64,000 bases of DNA from Bifidobacterium apri (GCF_009299485.1 NZ_WBSO01000002.1:248001-312000); one strand, 5' to 3'; positions 1-9,868 are shown, counted from the stretch's first letter. Numbers and translations: made by a program. The notes: generated by a model from the sequence alone, not told the origin.

Positions 1-9
1 GGAGCAGCG

Positions 10-900
10 ATGCACATGTCAGCGAACGTCAGCGAGCGCGCCAAAGAACCGCCGAATATCGGCGTATCCGTCGTCATTCTCGCGCTCGGCCCCTCCGATT
101 TGGACGGCCGCACAAACGACCCTTCGACAACCGGCACCGCATCCGCCGTCACCGATTCCCTCTATGCCGCCAGCACCACCGAAACCGGCAATGGCGTTGG
201 CCGCACCACAAGCCGGACTCACAACGGCGATACCGTTCCGACGCTCCGCATCCCGCTGGTACGCCGGGTCCGACAGCCTTTCCTCGGCGATTGGGCGCTG
301 CCCGGCGGCGACCTGCAAAGCGGTCGATCACTTGAATTCGCCGCGGAAAAAGCGTTGCGCTCCACCACCAGCCTGCACCCGCAATACCTCGAGCAGCTGT
401 ATACCTTCGGCGACCCGAGCCGCTCACACGGCGGCCTGCCGATGGTTTCCATCGTCTACTGGGCATTGATCGGCGAAACCGAGGCGAAGGATTTCCGCGA
501 AGCCCAAAACGTGCGATGGTTCCCTGTAAATCAGCTGCCGCCGCTGGCATTCGACCACAAGGACATCATCGAATACGCACTCACCCGTGTGCGCAACAAA
601 ATCGAATACTCGGATATCGCAACCCGTCTGGTCGGCAGCGAATTCACGCTCAGCCAACTGCGCAACGTGTATGAAGCCATTTACGGCCGCAAACTCGACG
701 CACCGAATTTCCGCCGACGGATGCTGTCGACCGGCATGGTCGAGCCGACCGGCGAAAAACTCGCCCGCGGCGCGCACCGTCCGGCCAGCCTGTACCGGTA
801 TGTCGCGCACACGGGAACCGGCAAATCCGGGAGTCCCGGCAAGCCCGGCACCATCGTCATTGCCGGCACCACACCCCAAAGCGCGGCAAGCGGCCAGTGA
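10..900 (+). CDS. nrtR: NrtR-type NUDIX-family transcriptional regulator of NAD metabolism
   Basis: The 296-residue protein has a NUDIX-like domain (about residues 60-195) followed by a winged-helix-like C-terminus (about 200-270, containing FTLSQLRNVYEAIYG and FRRRMLSTGMVE), the layout of NrtR regulators that sense ADP-ribose. The NUDIX box is degenerate: where active enzymes have REL.EE this one has EKALRS, so hydrolysis is unlikely, as expected for a sensor. The ATG at 10 has GGAG at 1-4, five bases upstream. It lies 103 bp ahead of nadA on the same strand, so control of nadABC is the natural inference. No operator could be recognised. Residues 1-55 are poorly conserved-looking and Thr/Ala-rich. 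Confidence 0.85.
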   Translation: MHMSANVSERAKEPPNIGVSVVILALGPSDLDGRTNDPSTTGTASAVTDSLYAASTTETGNGVGRTTSRTHNGDTVPTLRIPLVRRVRQPFLGDWALPGGDLQSGRSLEFAAEKALRSTTSLHPQYLEQLYTFGDPSRSHGGLPMVSIVYWALIGETEAKDFREAQNVRWFPVNQLPPLAFDHKDIIEYALTRVRNKIEYSDIATRLVGSEFTLSQLRNVYEAIYGRKLDAPNFRRRMLSTGMVEPTGEKLARGAHRPASLYRYVAHTGTGKSGSPGKPGTIVIAGTTPQSAASGQ

Positions 901-1003
901 CACCACCGGCAGCGCAGGCAATCCCACGCCAATCCCAATCAACCCGTTTCGTCGCGAGCGGTACAGAGAACAATCCGCCCACGACACCATCGAAAGGAAC
1001 ACC

Positions 1004-2263
1004 ATGACATCCGTAGACGCGATTATCGAACGGCTCGGCGCAACCCGCACATGCGACGCCGGCCTGACCAAAGACCCGTGGGCATTTGACACCACCAAAC
1101 CCTCGTACGGACCGGGCGCCAGCGCGCTGGATCTGATCCCCCGCAACGCCCCGCGCCAGCAGCCACTCGGCAAAGAGTACACCGAGGCGAGCGATGAGGA
1201 GCTTCAAGAGCGCATCATCGACGCGAAACACAAGCTCGGCAGCAAACTGCTGATTCTCGGCCACTTCTACCAGCGCGACGAGATCATCGTCCACGCCGAT
1301 TACGTGGGCGATTCGTTCCAGCTGTCCAAAAACGCGGCGACTCGTCCGGAAGCCGACAACATCGTCTTCTGCGGCGTGCACTTCATGGCAGAAACCGCGG
1401 ACATCCTCTCGACCCCACGCCAGAACGTGATCCTGCCGAATATGTCCGCAGGATGCTCGATGGCCGACATGGCCAACATCGACCAGGTGACCGACTGCTG
1501 GGAACAGTTGACCGACATCTGCGGCAGCACGCCGGATGCCGACGGCAAACAGCAGATCATCCCGGTCACGTACATGAACTCCTCGGCGGCGCTCAAGGCC
1601 TTCTGCGGCCGCAACGGCGGCATCGTGTGCACGAGTTCCAACGCGCGCGCAGTGCTTGAATGGGCGTTCGAACGCGGCAAACGCGTGCTGTTCTTCCCCG
1701 ACCAGCACTTGGGCCGCAACACCGCACTCACCATGGGCATGAGCCTTGACCAGATGCCGCTGTGGGATCCGTACAAGGCGAACGGCGGAGCCACGCCTGA
1801 GCAGTACGCGAACGCGAAAATGATCCTGTGGAAGGGCTTCTGCTCCGTGCACCAGCGCTTCACCGTCGAACAGATCGAACGCGCCCGCAAAGCGTATCCA
1901 GGTGTCAAAGTCATTGTTCACCCGGAGTGCTCGATGGATGTGGTCAACGCTGCTGACGGCACCGGTTCAACCGCCTATATCGTCAAGGAAATCGAGAATG
2001 CGCCCGCCGGCAGCGCCATCGCCGTGGGCACCGAAATCAACCTCGTCAACCGGCTCGCCGCCCAGCACCCCGACAAAACCGTATTCTGCCTGGACCCGGT
2101 CGTCTGCCCGTGCTCCACGATGTACCGCATCCACCCTGCATACCTCGCGTGGGCGTTGGAGAACCTGGTGGATGGCAAGGTCGTCAACAAAATCGTCGTG
2201 GATCCGCAGACCGCGAGCGAAGCGAAAATCGCGCTCGACCGCATGCTGCGCGTCCACCCGTGA
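1004..2263 (+). CDS. nadA: Quinolinate synthase A
   Basis: NadA condenses iminoaspartate with dihydroxyacetone phosphate to quinolinate using a [4Fe-4S] cluster. The 419-aa product carries the family signatures: FYQRDEIIVHADYVGDSFQLS, the cysteine in VFCGVHFMAETADI (about residue 123), KGFCSVHQRF (about 279) and CPCSTMYRIHP (about 370). Cysteines in these three places are the usual cluster ligands. A longer open frame extends upstream to 587 over nrtR, but the ATG at 1004 is preceded by GAAAGGA at good spacing and gives the expected protein, so I use it. nadB follows after 148 bp holding a possible stem-loop (2310-2360). Confidence 0.95.
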   Translation: MTSVDAIIERLGATRTCDAGLTKDPWAFDTTKPSYGPGASALDLIPRNAPRQQPLGKEYTEASDEELQERIIDAKHKLGSKLLILGHFYQRDEIIVHADYVGDSFQLSKNAATRPEADNIVFCGVHFMAETADILSTPRQNVILPNMSAGCSMADMANIDQVTDCWEQLTDICGSTPDADGKQQIIPVTYMNSSAALKAFCGRNGGIVCTSSNARAVLEWAFERGKRVLFFPDQHLGRNTALTMGMSLDQMPLWDPYKANGGATPEQYANAKMILWKGFCSVHQRFTVEQIERARKAYPGVKVIVHPECSMDVVNAADGTGSTAYIVKEIENAPAGSAIAVGTEINLVNRLAAQHPDKTVFCLDPVVCPCSTMYRIHPAYLAWALENLVDGKVVNKIVVDPQTASEAKIALDRMLRVHP

Positions 2264-2411
2264 CGCACGGCACCGCACGCTCCGACCGTTTTTCACAGTT
2301 CAAGCCATCCGGTAGGGCCCGCGGTATGGCCACACCCGCCATGCCACCCGCCCTACGGGTTTGGCAACGCCATGCCTGAAACGACACGGATTACAGGAAT
2401 CGTAGGCAAAG

Positions 2412-4238
2412 ATGACCTCAACCACCCAATATCACACCGACACACCGCGAAACCGTCAGGATTCCAGCGCACCCGGCAATCCGACCATCGCCGTCATCGG
2501 CGCAGGCATCGCCGGGCTGAGCGCCGCGCTCGCTGTCGCGAACGGCGACCCGGATGCCGGGCTGCCCGGCCAAGACGTGGTGCTCATCACGAAAACCGAT
2601 CTGGTCGAATCGAACACATACCACGCGCAAGGCGGCATCGCAGCAGCGATCTTCCCCGACGACGACCCGAAACTGCACACCCAGGACACCCTCGCCGCCG
2701 GCGCAGGACTGTGCGAGCCGAAAGCCGTGGATATCCTCACCCGAGAAGGCGCCGAACAGGTGCAACGGCTTATTGATGCCGGAGTGCGATTCGACAAGCA
2801 CAAGGACGGTACGCTGCTGCGCGGATTGGAAGCCGCGCACAGCCGTAGCCGCGTCGTACATGCGGGCGGGGACGCTACCGGCAAAATCGTGGAGCTTGAT
2901 GTCAGCGCAATCGCACGCAACACACCGAACATTCACATCATCGAACATGCTTTTGTCGTGGATTTGCTGACCGAGCCGATCGCTGCAACCGCCGAAGCGC
3001 AGACCGCTGGCGTCACCCGCAAGATTCGCGGCGTCCGTCTGCTTGACACCACCACCGGCGAACAACGCACGCTGCCCGCCGACCGGGTGATTCTCGCAAC
3101 CGGCGGGGCAGGACGCCTCTACCCGTACACCACAAACCCGCAAGTCGCCACCGGTGACGGATTGGCCGCAGCCTGGCGGGCCGGCGCCCAAGTCGCCGAC
3201 CTCGAGTTCTACCAGTTCCATCCCACCGCACTCGGCGTGGGCGAGCATTTCCTGATTTCCGAAGCGGTACGCGGCGAGGGGGCGATCCTGCTCAATGAAC
3301 GCGGCGAACGTTATATGACTGCAATCGACCCGCGTGCCGAACTTGCGCCGCGCGATGTGGTCGCACGCGAGAACTTCCGCCAGATGATGGCCCAGGACGG
3401 GCGTCCGGTGCTGTTGGACGCCACGGCGATCGGACGGAAGATGGGCTTGGATCAGGCCGGGCTCGCGGAATTCCTCAAGCACCGCTTCCCCACCATCGAT
3501 GCCTATACCCGTTCCATGGGCTTTGATTGGAGCCGCGAACCCATTCCCGTCACCCCGGCAGCCCACTACTGGATGGGCGGCATCCGCACTGACCTGTGGG
3601 CGCGCACCAGTATCCGCGGATTGTACGCGGCAGGCGAATGCGCCAGAACAGGCGTGCAAGGCGCGAACCGTCTGGCTTCAAACTCGCTGCTCGAAGGATT
3701 GGCTTACGGTCGCCGTGCAGCTCTTGCCGCATTGCGAGACAACGACGACACCGTCTGGCATCCTCAACCGCTGCTGGGCAGCGCGGCGAACGCACAAACC
3801 CGCGACATCACCGAACCGCAACCGCTGACGATGCCGAACGTCGATACACGAACCGGTACCGGCATCACACCGGCCGATTTGCGTGCGACGATCGAACAGA
3901 CCATGTGGCGCAGTGTCGGCGTGCTGCGCAATGCCGAAGGTCTGCGCACAGCCCAGACCCGCCTTACCGAACTCGTCGAGCAAGCACAGACACAGGCGCA
4001 AGCCGCTCTGACCAGAACCGCCACGGCAGGGACTCCGGCAGCCAACACCGATGCAACCGCATCCGACGACCTGTCGGACGTGGTGACCGAACTGGAAAAC
4101 CACAATCTCGCCACCATCGGACTGGTCGCCGCCACCGCCGCCTTGGAACGCACCGAATCGCGCGGCGCTCACGCCCGCACCGATTTCCCGGACACCGACA
4201 GCGTCCAAGCCTGCTCGCGGCCGTTCATCCGCGGCTGA
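2412..4238 (+). CDS. nadB: L-aspartate oxidase
   Basis: NadB oxidises L-aspartate to iminoaspartate, the substrate of NadA, with FAD. The 608-aa protein begins with a Rossmann FAD motif (VIGAGIAGLSAA, about residues 27-38), has the HAQGGIAAA-type segment, the FHPTAL and GEGAILLNERGERYM active-site region, EC..G.QGANRLASNSLLEGL near residue 420, and a family-typical terminus SRGAHARTDFP. An Ala/Thr-rich insertion (about residues 520-555, TQAQAALTRTATAGTPAANTD) is longer than in most homologues. The ATG at 2412 follows an AGGAA-like site. nadC starts 59 bp downstream. Confidence 0.95.
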   Translation: MTSTTQYHTDTPRNRQDSSAPGNPTIAVIGAGIAGLSAALAVANGDPDAGLPGQDVVLITKTDLVESNTYHAQGGIAAAIFPDDDPKLHTQDTLAAGAGLCEPKAVDILTREGAEQVQRLIDAGVRFDKHKDGTLLRGLEAAHSRSRVVHAGGDATGKIVELDVSAIARNTPNIHIIEHAFVVDLLTEPIAATAEAQTAGVTRKIRGVRLLDTTTGEQRTLPADRVILATGGAGRLYPYTTNPQVATGDGLAAAWRAGAQVADLEFYQFHPTALGVGEHFLISEAVRGEGAILLNERGERYMTAIDPRAELAPRDVVARENFRQMMAQDGRPVLLDATAIGRKMGLDQAGLAEFLKHRFPTIDAYTRSMGFDWSREPIPVTPAAHYWMGGIRTDLWARTSIRGLYAAGECARTGVQGANRLASNSLLEGLAYGRRAALAALRDNDDTVWHPQPLLGSAANAQTRDITEPQPLTMPNVDTRTGTGITPADLRATIEQTMWRSVGVLRNAEGLRTAQTRLTELVEQAQTQAQAALTRTATAGTPAANTDATASDDLSDVVTELENHNLATIGLVAATAALERTESRGAHARTDFPDTDSVQACSRPFIRG

Positions 4239-4297
4239 TACGACCGGCGCCCACCCACGAGAACAGTTGCACACGTGTGCAAGAATGGAGAACCGCA

Positions 4298-5152
4298 ATG
4301 CTCACCCGTCTGGTTATTGAAGACGCGATCCGTCGCGCGCTGATGGAAGACGCGCCGACCGGGGACATCACCGCCGCAACGACGATTCCCGCCGACGAAA
4401 CGGCGACCGCCGTGCTGCGTGCCCGCGAAAACGGGGTATTCAGCGGCGCAGACGTGTTCACCGCCGCCTTCCATGAAGTCGATCCCAGCATCCAAGTCAC
4501 CATGCATATCAAGGATGGCAATCGCTTCACCGCAGGCGATACACTCGCCACCATTCACGGCAACGCCCGCGGCATGCTGACCGCTGAACGTGTCGCCCTG
4601 AACTTCACCCAGCGCATGAGCGGTATCGCAACCATGACCCGCGCTTTCGTCGACGCGGTGAATGCGGCGCCCGACTCGCACGCCCATATCGCGGACACGC
4701 GCAAAACCGTGCCCGGGCTCAGACCCTTCGACAAGTATGCGGTCGTGTGCGGGGGCGGACGCAACCACCGGTATGGGCTGTCCGACGCGGTGATGATCAA
4801 AGACAATCATATTGCCGCCATGCAAGCCGCAGGACTTGATCTTGCCTCCGGAATCAAACACGTGCGCGACCAGGTCGGCCACACCACGCATATCGAAGTG
4901 GAAGTCGACCGGCTTGAACAGATTCCGGCGGCGCTCGAAGGCGGGGCGGACACCATCATGTTGGACAACTTCTCGCTTGAAGACACGCGCACCGGCGTCG
5001 CCATGATCGCAGGTCGGGCCATCGTGGAGGCTTCCGGCACCATGACCTTGGAACGTGTCCCGGACGTCGCTTCGACCGGCGTGGATGTGATTTCGGTCGG
5101 CGCGCTCACCCATTCCGTGCGTGCCATCGACCTTGGATTGGACTGGGCATGA
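4298..5152 (+). CDS. nadC: Nicotinate-nucleotide pyrophosphorylase (carboxylating)
   Basis: NadC converts quinolinate and PRPP to nicotinate mononucleotide, completing the three-step route. The 284-aa protein has the family signatures ADTRKTVPGLRPFDKYAV, GGGRNHRYGLSDAVMIKDNHI and IEVEVDRLEQ, and ends with the VISVGALTHS phosphate-binding region. The open frame extends far upstream over nadB, but the ATG at 4298 is preceded by GGAG (4287-4290) and matches the usual N-terminus (DAIRRALMEDAPTGDITAATTI). Its stop overlaps the next start by four bases (ATGA, 5149-5152), so translation is probably coupled to the NifS-like gene. Confidence 0.95.
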   Translation: MLTRLVIEDAIRRALMEDAPTGDITAATTIPADETATAVLRARENGVFSGADVFTAAFHEVDPSIQVTMHIKDGNRFTAGDTLATIHGNARGMLTAERVALNFTQRMSGIATMTRAFVDAVNAAPDSHAHIADTRKTVPGLRPFDKYAVVCGGGRNHRYGLSDAVMIKDNHIAAMQAAGLDLASGIKHVRDQVGHTTHIEVEVDRLEQIPAALEGGADTIMLDNFSLEDTRTGVAMIAGRAIVEASGTMTLERVPDVASTGVDVISVGALTHSVRAIDLGLDWA

Positions 5153-6366
5153 GCGAGCCGGACGACGAGTTGTATCTGGACGCCGCCGCATCCGACGCGG
5201 TGCCCAGCAGCGTGATTGAAGCGATGATCCCGTTCCTGACCGAAGGATACGGTAATCCGTCAAGCGTTCATGCGAGCGGCAAAACAGCCGCCCGCGCCCT
5301 TGATGCCGCACGTGCATCGTTCGCCGCTGATTTGGGCGCGCACGCGGGCGACGTGATTTTCACCTCGGGCGGCACCGAGGCGGATAACCTTGCCGTCAAA
5401 GGCATAGCGCTCGCTCAGATCAGGCGGGAACGGACTGCAAGAACCTCATCAATGCCGTCATCCGTGCCCTTGCCCGCGCACTACCCCGCCCATCGGATTC
5501 TCATCTCAGCGGTGGAGCATCCTGCCATCGCGCAGTCGGCACAATGGTTGCATGATTTTTTTGACTTCGACGTGGTCAGCATTCCGGTTGACGCGCAAGC
5601 CCATATCGATCTTGATACGCTCGCGCGAGAGGCGGCCCGCGGGGCGACCTTGGCATGCATCATGATGGCGAATAACGAGGTGGGCACCATTGAACCGGTC
5701 AGCAGGGCGGTGCGCATCTGCCATGCCGCCGGCGTGCCGGTCCATGTGGATGCCGTGCAGGCAGCCGGCACGATTCCCGTGGATTTCCGGGCACTTGACG
5801 CCGATACGCTGGCTGTCTCCGGCCATAAATTCGGCGCACCGAAAGGCTTGGGCGCCTTGCTGGCTCGCAGCCGTGTAGCCATCGAACCGATGCTCAGCGG
5901 CGGCGGGCAGGAACACGGTTTGCGCTCCGGAACGCAGAATGTCGCCGGGGCGGTCGCGCTCGCGGTGGCACTGCATCAGGCGTGCACGGGCATGGCAGAG
6001 CGCAACAGGAGCCTCGTCTCGTCGCGTGACGCACTGATCAGCGCCGTATGCAATGCGGTGCCGGGCACGAACCTTACCGGCGATCCGGTCAACCGCCTGC
6101 CTGGTCATGCCTCGTTCACGTTCCCGAATGTCAACGGCGAGGCGCTGCTTGTTGATCTTGATGCGCGCGGCATTGAAGTGTCTTCAGGCTCGGCATGCGC
6201 GATCGGGCGGCATGAAGCCCCCGGCACGCTGCTGGCTATGGGCATGAGCGAGACGGAAGCGAAATCGGCATTGCGTTTTTCGTTCCGCGAGCCGCTGCAC
6301 AACGCGGATATCCAACGTATCGCGCAGGCATTACGGGCATCCATGACCGCCCTGCATGCGATGTAA
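5149..6366 (+). CDS. NifS/IscS-like cysteine desulfurase
   Basis: A PLP enzyme of 405 aa that removes sulfur from cysteine for Fe-S assembly. Visible motifs are TSGGTEADNLAVKG, HVDAVQAAG, the PLP lysine in SGHKFGAPKGLG (about residue 226) and the sulfur-carrying cysteine in SSGSACAIGRHE (about residue 350). It overlaps nadC by 4 bp, which suggests a dedicated role in building the [4Fe-4S] cluster of NadA. That link is inferred from position. A 20-residue Arg/Ser-rich insert after residue 90 (RRERTARTSSMPSS) is unusual. Transcription probably ends at the hairpin at 6400-6437. Confidence 0.88.
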   Translation: MSEPDDELYLDAAASDAVPSSVIEAMIPFLTEGYGNPSSVHASGKTAARALDAARASFAADLGAHAGDVIFTSGGTEADNLAVKGIALAQIRRERTARTSSMPSSVPLPAHYPAHRILISAVEHPAIAQSAQWLHDFFDFDVVSIPVDAQAHIDLDTLAREAARGATLACIMMANNEVGTIEPVSRAVRICHAAGVPVHVDAVQAAGTIPVDFRALDADTLAVSGHKFGAPKGLGALLARSRVAIEPMLSGGGQEHGLRSGTQNVAGAVALAVALHQACTGMAERNRSLVSSRDALISAVCNAVPGTNLTGDPVNRLPGHASFTFPNVNGEALLVDLDARGIEVSSGSACAIGRHEAPGTLLAMGMSETEAKSALRFSFREPLHNADIQRIAQALRASMTALHAM

Positions 6367-6399
6367 ACACGCGTGTGGGCTGTGTGTGATGGTGGGCTG

Positions 6400-6437
6400 C
6401 TGATCCGCGGCTGGCTCCCTCACCACCCGCGGATCAG
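6400..6437. terminator. Bidirectional hairpin between convergent nifS-like gene and rarA
   Basis: Arms CTGATCCGCGG (6400-6410) and CCGCGGATCAG (6427-6437) pair perfectly over 11 bp with a 16-nt loop, between two convergent stops. There is no clear T-run, so the terminator role is inferred from position. Confidence 0.6.
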
Positions 6438-6460
6438 CCAATCACGACTGCAGCGGCTAA

Positions 6461-7948
6461 TCAGTTAATCGCATCCGCCTCCGCGGTGCCGGTCTCCCCT
6501 TCGTCGGCGGGGCCGCTCGCATTGCGCATCGCAGCACGATACTGCTCGAGCCAAGGGCCGATCTTCGCTTCCACACCCGAATTCCTCGGCTTATAGTATT
6601 CGGCGTCCTCAATGCCCATCGGCAGATACTGCTGGGCCACGAATCCGCCATGTTCCAACGGATTGATATAACCCATACCATTGCCGGCGGCACGATGATC
6701 CGCATCCGTGGGGTTGCGCAAGTGCAACGGCACGATGCCGAGTTTGCCGTCCTGAATATCTTTGCGGGCAGCATTCGCCGCATTCAAAATGGCGTCGGAC
6801 TTCGGCGAGACGGCGATTTGAATAATCGCTTCCATCAGCGGCACGCGGGCGTCCGGCATGCCGACCAGTTCGACCGCTTGGGCGGCAGCCACGGCGGTCT
6901 GCAGTACCTGCGGCTGGGCGAGCCCAACGTCTTGGGCCGCGGAAACCACGACACGACGGGCGATGAACATCGGGTCCTCGCCTGCATCGAGCATGCGTGT
7001 CGCCCAATACACAGCGGCGTCCGGATTCGAGCCGCGCATGGATTTGACGAGCGCACTGGCCATATCGTAATGGTCGTCGACACTGTAGGAAGGGATGTTG
7101 TCGATAACGCTGCGCACATCATCAGACGTGACGACCGCGATCTCCCCCGGCGCCACCTGACTTGCAGCGCGGGAAGCCGCCGCCTCAAGCGTGGTGAGCG
7201 CATGACGCGCGTCACCGCCGCTGCTGAGCACAATCAGCTTGCGCGCCTCCGGATCCAGCGTGACCGAACCGGCAAGACCGTCCGGCGAAGCGACCGCCCT
7301 GTCCACGATTTGATTGAGGCCGTCGACACTGAGCTGATGCAGATGAACGATAATGCATCGGCTGAGCAATGCCGGGGCAAGCGTGCTGGACGGCGCTTCC
7401 GTGGTTGCGGCGACGAAGGTGACCAGCCGCTTTTCCACCGCAGGCAGCAGAATATCCTGCTCTTCACGCGAATACCGGTGAATCTCGTCGATGAACAGTA
7501 CGGTCTCTTCGCCGCGGCGCTTGAGACGCTCGGCGGCGGACAGTGAATTGCGCAACTCTTCGACACGCGCATTGACGGCGGACAATTCAATGAACCGCTT
7601 GTGCGATTCCTCTGCGATCAGATGCGCGATCGTGGTCTTTCCTGTTCCCGGAGGGCCATACAGCAAGGCGGCGCCAGGCACGACTACAGATTGCATGGTT
7701 GTCGGGGAAGCCATCAGACGCAAAGGGGCTCCAGGGGCGAGCACCTGATCTTGACCGATGACATCGTCAAGATGTTTGGGACGCATACGATCCGCCAACG
7801 GGCGCAACATCACATTGTCACTTGCGGGTGTGCCAGGTACGGCGGCTGTCACGCGACCTGCGGTCGGCATGCCGGGAATCGGCGCGTTCATACCGGTGGT
7901 GTCCATGCCAGCAGCATTCATACCTGAGAATTGCAATCCAAGATCCAC
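6461..7948 (-). CDS. rarA: Replication-associated recombination protein A (AAA+ ATPase)
   Basis: RarA/MgsA is a clamp-loader-like AAA+ ATPase acting at stalled replication forks. The protein has RMRPKHLDDVIGQD, Walker [15 protein letters not shown] (about residues 96-109), Walker B VLFIDEIHRYSREEQD, FVAATTEAP and the C-terminal tetramerisation region with LRNPTDA. I chose the GTG at 7948, preceded by GGAG at five bases, rather than the upstream codon at 7999, giving 495 aa. Residues 10-50 are a Met/Gly/Pro-rich stretch (GMNAAGMDTTGMNAPIPG) not seen in most homologues. A TACAAT hexamer on this strand at 8029-8034 could be the -10. Confidence 0.93.
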   Translation of the reverse strand: MDLGLQFSGMNAAGMDTTGMNAPIPGMPTAGRVTAAVPGTPASDNVMLRPLADRMRPKHLDDVIGQDQVLAPGAPLRLMASPTTMQSVVVPGAALLYGPPGTGKTTIAHLIAEESHKRFIELSAVNARVEELRNSLSAAERLKRRGEETVLFIDEIHRYSREEQDILLPAVEKRLVTFVAATTEAPSSTLAPALLSRCIIVHLHQLSVDGLNQIVDRAVASPDGLAGSVTLDPEARKLIVLSSGGDARHALTTLEAAASRAASQVAPGEIAVVTSDDVRSVIDNIPSYSVDDHYDMASALVKSMRGSNPDAAVYWATRMLDAGEDPMFIARRVVVSAAQDVGLAQPQVLQTAVAAAQAVELVGMPDARVPLMEAIIQIAVSPKSDAILNAANAARKDIQDGKLGIVPLHLRNPTDADHRAAGNGMGYINPLEHGGFVAQQYLPMGIEDAEYYKPRNSGVEAKIGPWLEQYRAAMRNASGPADEGETGTAEADAIN

Positions 7949-8350
7949 AGTCTCTCCATAATCATTCGCGCATGTGCTCGCGCTCGAGGGCTCTCTCATC
8001 CCTCGCTCATATCCGCGAGCCGAAAGTCATTGTAACGGTAACGCGCGAAAAAGGAGGGGGTGTTTCATCGCCGAGGAAAAACATATAGGACATCGCCTGC
8101 AACACTGCGGAACAATCACGGCGCTCTCCAGCGCGCACGCGGTCATACTGCCGTACCGTCTACGGCTGCCGCCGAGTGTCAGCAGCTGGTCACGCCCATC
8201 GGCCGTCCATCCCGGTATCGCGCCGATGCCCCATGGCATCCTGACCGCGGCATGGATGCGACCGATGAGCTATGTCATAACGACGACACGGAATCGTCAG
8301 CCTTGACCGGATGTGTCAAACGCCACCGACCCGCACGAACCGTCACCGTG
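7949..8350. other. Intergenic region upstream of rarA
   Basis: About 400 bp without a supported gene. Apart from a possible minus-strand -10 (TACAAT, 8029-8034) for rarA I see no RNA gene, no convincing repeat and no ORF with a ribosome site. Confidence 0.5.
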
Positions 8351-9868
8351 TCACCACGCGTCACCACGCGCGTCCCGGATGCGATGCGCCGCCTGAGCCA
8401 GCGTCTCCTCAGGCATGAGCAAGCTGAACCGCACGTACCCGGCGCCGGTCGGGCCAAAATCCGAGCCAGGGATAACCGCCACGCCCGCCTTGTCGATCAA
8501 CCACCGGGCGAATGCCTGATCATCGCCATTGGGGACGGGCATCCACGCAAACAGGCCGCCGTGCGAATCGGTCAGGTGCAGCCCCGCTTCGGCGAGCCCG
8601 TCACGCAACGCGAGATACCGGCGATGGTAGCGATTGGCGAGCGCACGGACCGTCGACTGATCGCTATTCAAACCTGCCGCACCGGCATCCTGCACAATCG
8701 AAGACACCAACAGGCTGGTTTGCGCGTGCACGGATTTCACTGCCGTCATGAGTTGCGCGTTGCCCGCCACGAATCCGCCGCGCCAGCCGGCGATCATGTA
8801 CATTTTCGACAGCGAGCACAATTCCAGCGACACGTCAAGCGCACCGGGCGTGCTCAGCAAACTGATCGGCGGCTGGGCATCGTAGCCGATACCGGCGTAG
8901 GCGAAATCGTTGACGATCACCACGTGATGTTCTTTGCCGATGCGCACCGCCGTCTCGAACAGTCCCGGGGTCGCCACGGCTCCGGTCGGATTGTTCGGAT
9001 AGTTAAGAATCAGCAGTTTCGCTTGATCCCAGATTTCCTGTGGAACGGCGTCGAGATCCGGCAGAAAGCCGCGCTCGGGGCTTGTCGCAATCGTGTAGAT
9101 CCGACCTTGTACGACTGCCGTCGAGCCTTCGTACTGCGGGTAGTACGGGCCGACGAGCACCACCAGATCGCCCGCGTTAACCAAGGTCTGGATGACGACG
9201 CTGATGCCCACGGATGCGCCCGCAGTGGCCAGCAGTTGGGTTGCCGGGTCGAGGATCACGCCGAATTCACGCCGGTACCAACCCGCTGCCGCCTTGAGAA
9301 ACGCCGGTTTTCCGCTGAACGCCGGGTATTTGAAGTCTGCTGGGTCTTGGGCTGCTTCAGCGAGCGCGTCGATCATGAACTGTGGGGGTTTTCCATCGGG
9401 ATTGCCCTGACTCAAGTCGATGATGTCATGGCCTGCCGCCCGATAATCGGCTACCCGCGCGTTGGCTGCGGCGAACGGATTCGCGGGAATGCCGCGTACT
9501 CGATCGGCGATATTCGCTGTGATGTCTTGCGCCGTTGCGGTTGTCGCGGGTGCGAGTGCGGTTGGGATGGTCGTGGCGTGCGCGGCGGACGCGGGCACAG
9601 TCACGGCAGGCACAGTGGATGCGGGTGCGGCGAACGCAGGCACGGTTGTGGCAGGAGTGGATGCAGCAGGCACGGTTGCGACCGGAGCGGCGGACGCGGA
9701 CACGGGTGCGGCGGATGCATCGGATGCGGGCATGACGGGCACAGTCGCTGCGGGGTCGGCTACGGTAGCTGTTGCGGTTGCGGCATCTATTGCAAGTGCG
9801 ATGTTTGCCGGAGTCGACGTGGTTGTCTGAGCGGACGCGGTCGTCTTTGCCGCTGTTGCTTGTGTCAT
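8351..9868 (-). CDS. Class I/II PLP aminotransferase with long low-complexity N-terminus
   Basis: The C-terminal 390 residues are a fold-type I aminotransferase: NPFAAANARVADYRAAGHDIIDLSQGNPDG, NYPNNPTGAVA, the PLP-lysine region SLSKMYMIAGWRGGF and the late arginine region YVRFSLLMPE. It resembles the N-succinyldiaminopimelate/aspartate-type group, but the substrate cannot be fixed. The ATG at 9868 follows AGAGGA at good spacing and gives 505 aa. About residues 5-120 are an Ala/Thr/Pro/Val-rich repeat (TVPA-x5-PA motifs) absent from typical homologues, and I find no well-placed start between it and the catalytic domain. Whether the extension is kept in the mature protein is unknown. Confidence 0.8.
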   Translation of the reverse strand: MTQATAAKTTASAQTTTSTPANIALAIDAATATATVADPAATVPVMPASDASAAPVSASAAPVATVPAASTPATTVPAFAAPASTVPAVTVPASAAHATTIPTALAPATTATAQDITANIADRVRGIPANPFAAANARVADYRAAGHDIIDLSQGNPDGKPPQFMIDALAEAAQDPADFKYPAFSGKPAFLKAAAGWYRREFGVILDPATQLLATAGASVGISVVIQTLVNAGDLVVLVGPYYPQYEGSTAVVQGRIYTIATSPERGFLPDLDAVPQEIWDQAKLLILNYPNNPTGAVATPGLFETAVRIGKEHHVVIVNDFAYAGIGYDAQPPISLLSTPGALDVSLELCSLSKMYMIAGWRGGFVAGNAQLMTAVKSVHAQTSLLVSSIVQDAGAAGLNSDQSTVRALANRYHRRYLALRDGLAEAGLHLTDSHGGLFAWMPVPNGDDQAFARWLIDKAGVAVIPGSDFGPTGAGYVRFSLLMPEETLAQAAHRIRDARGDAW

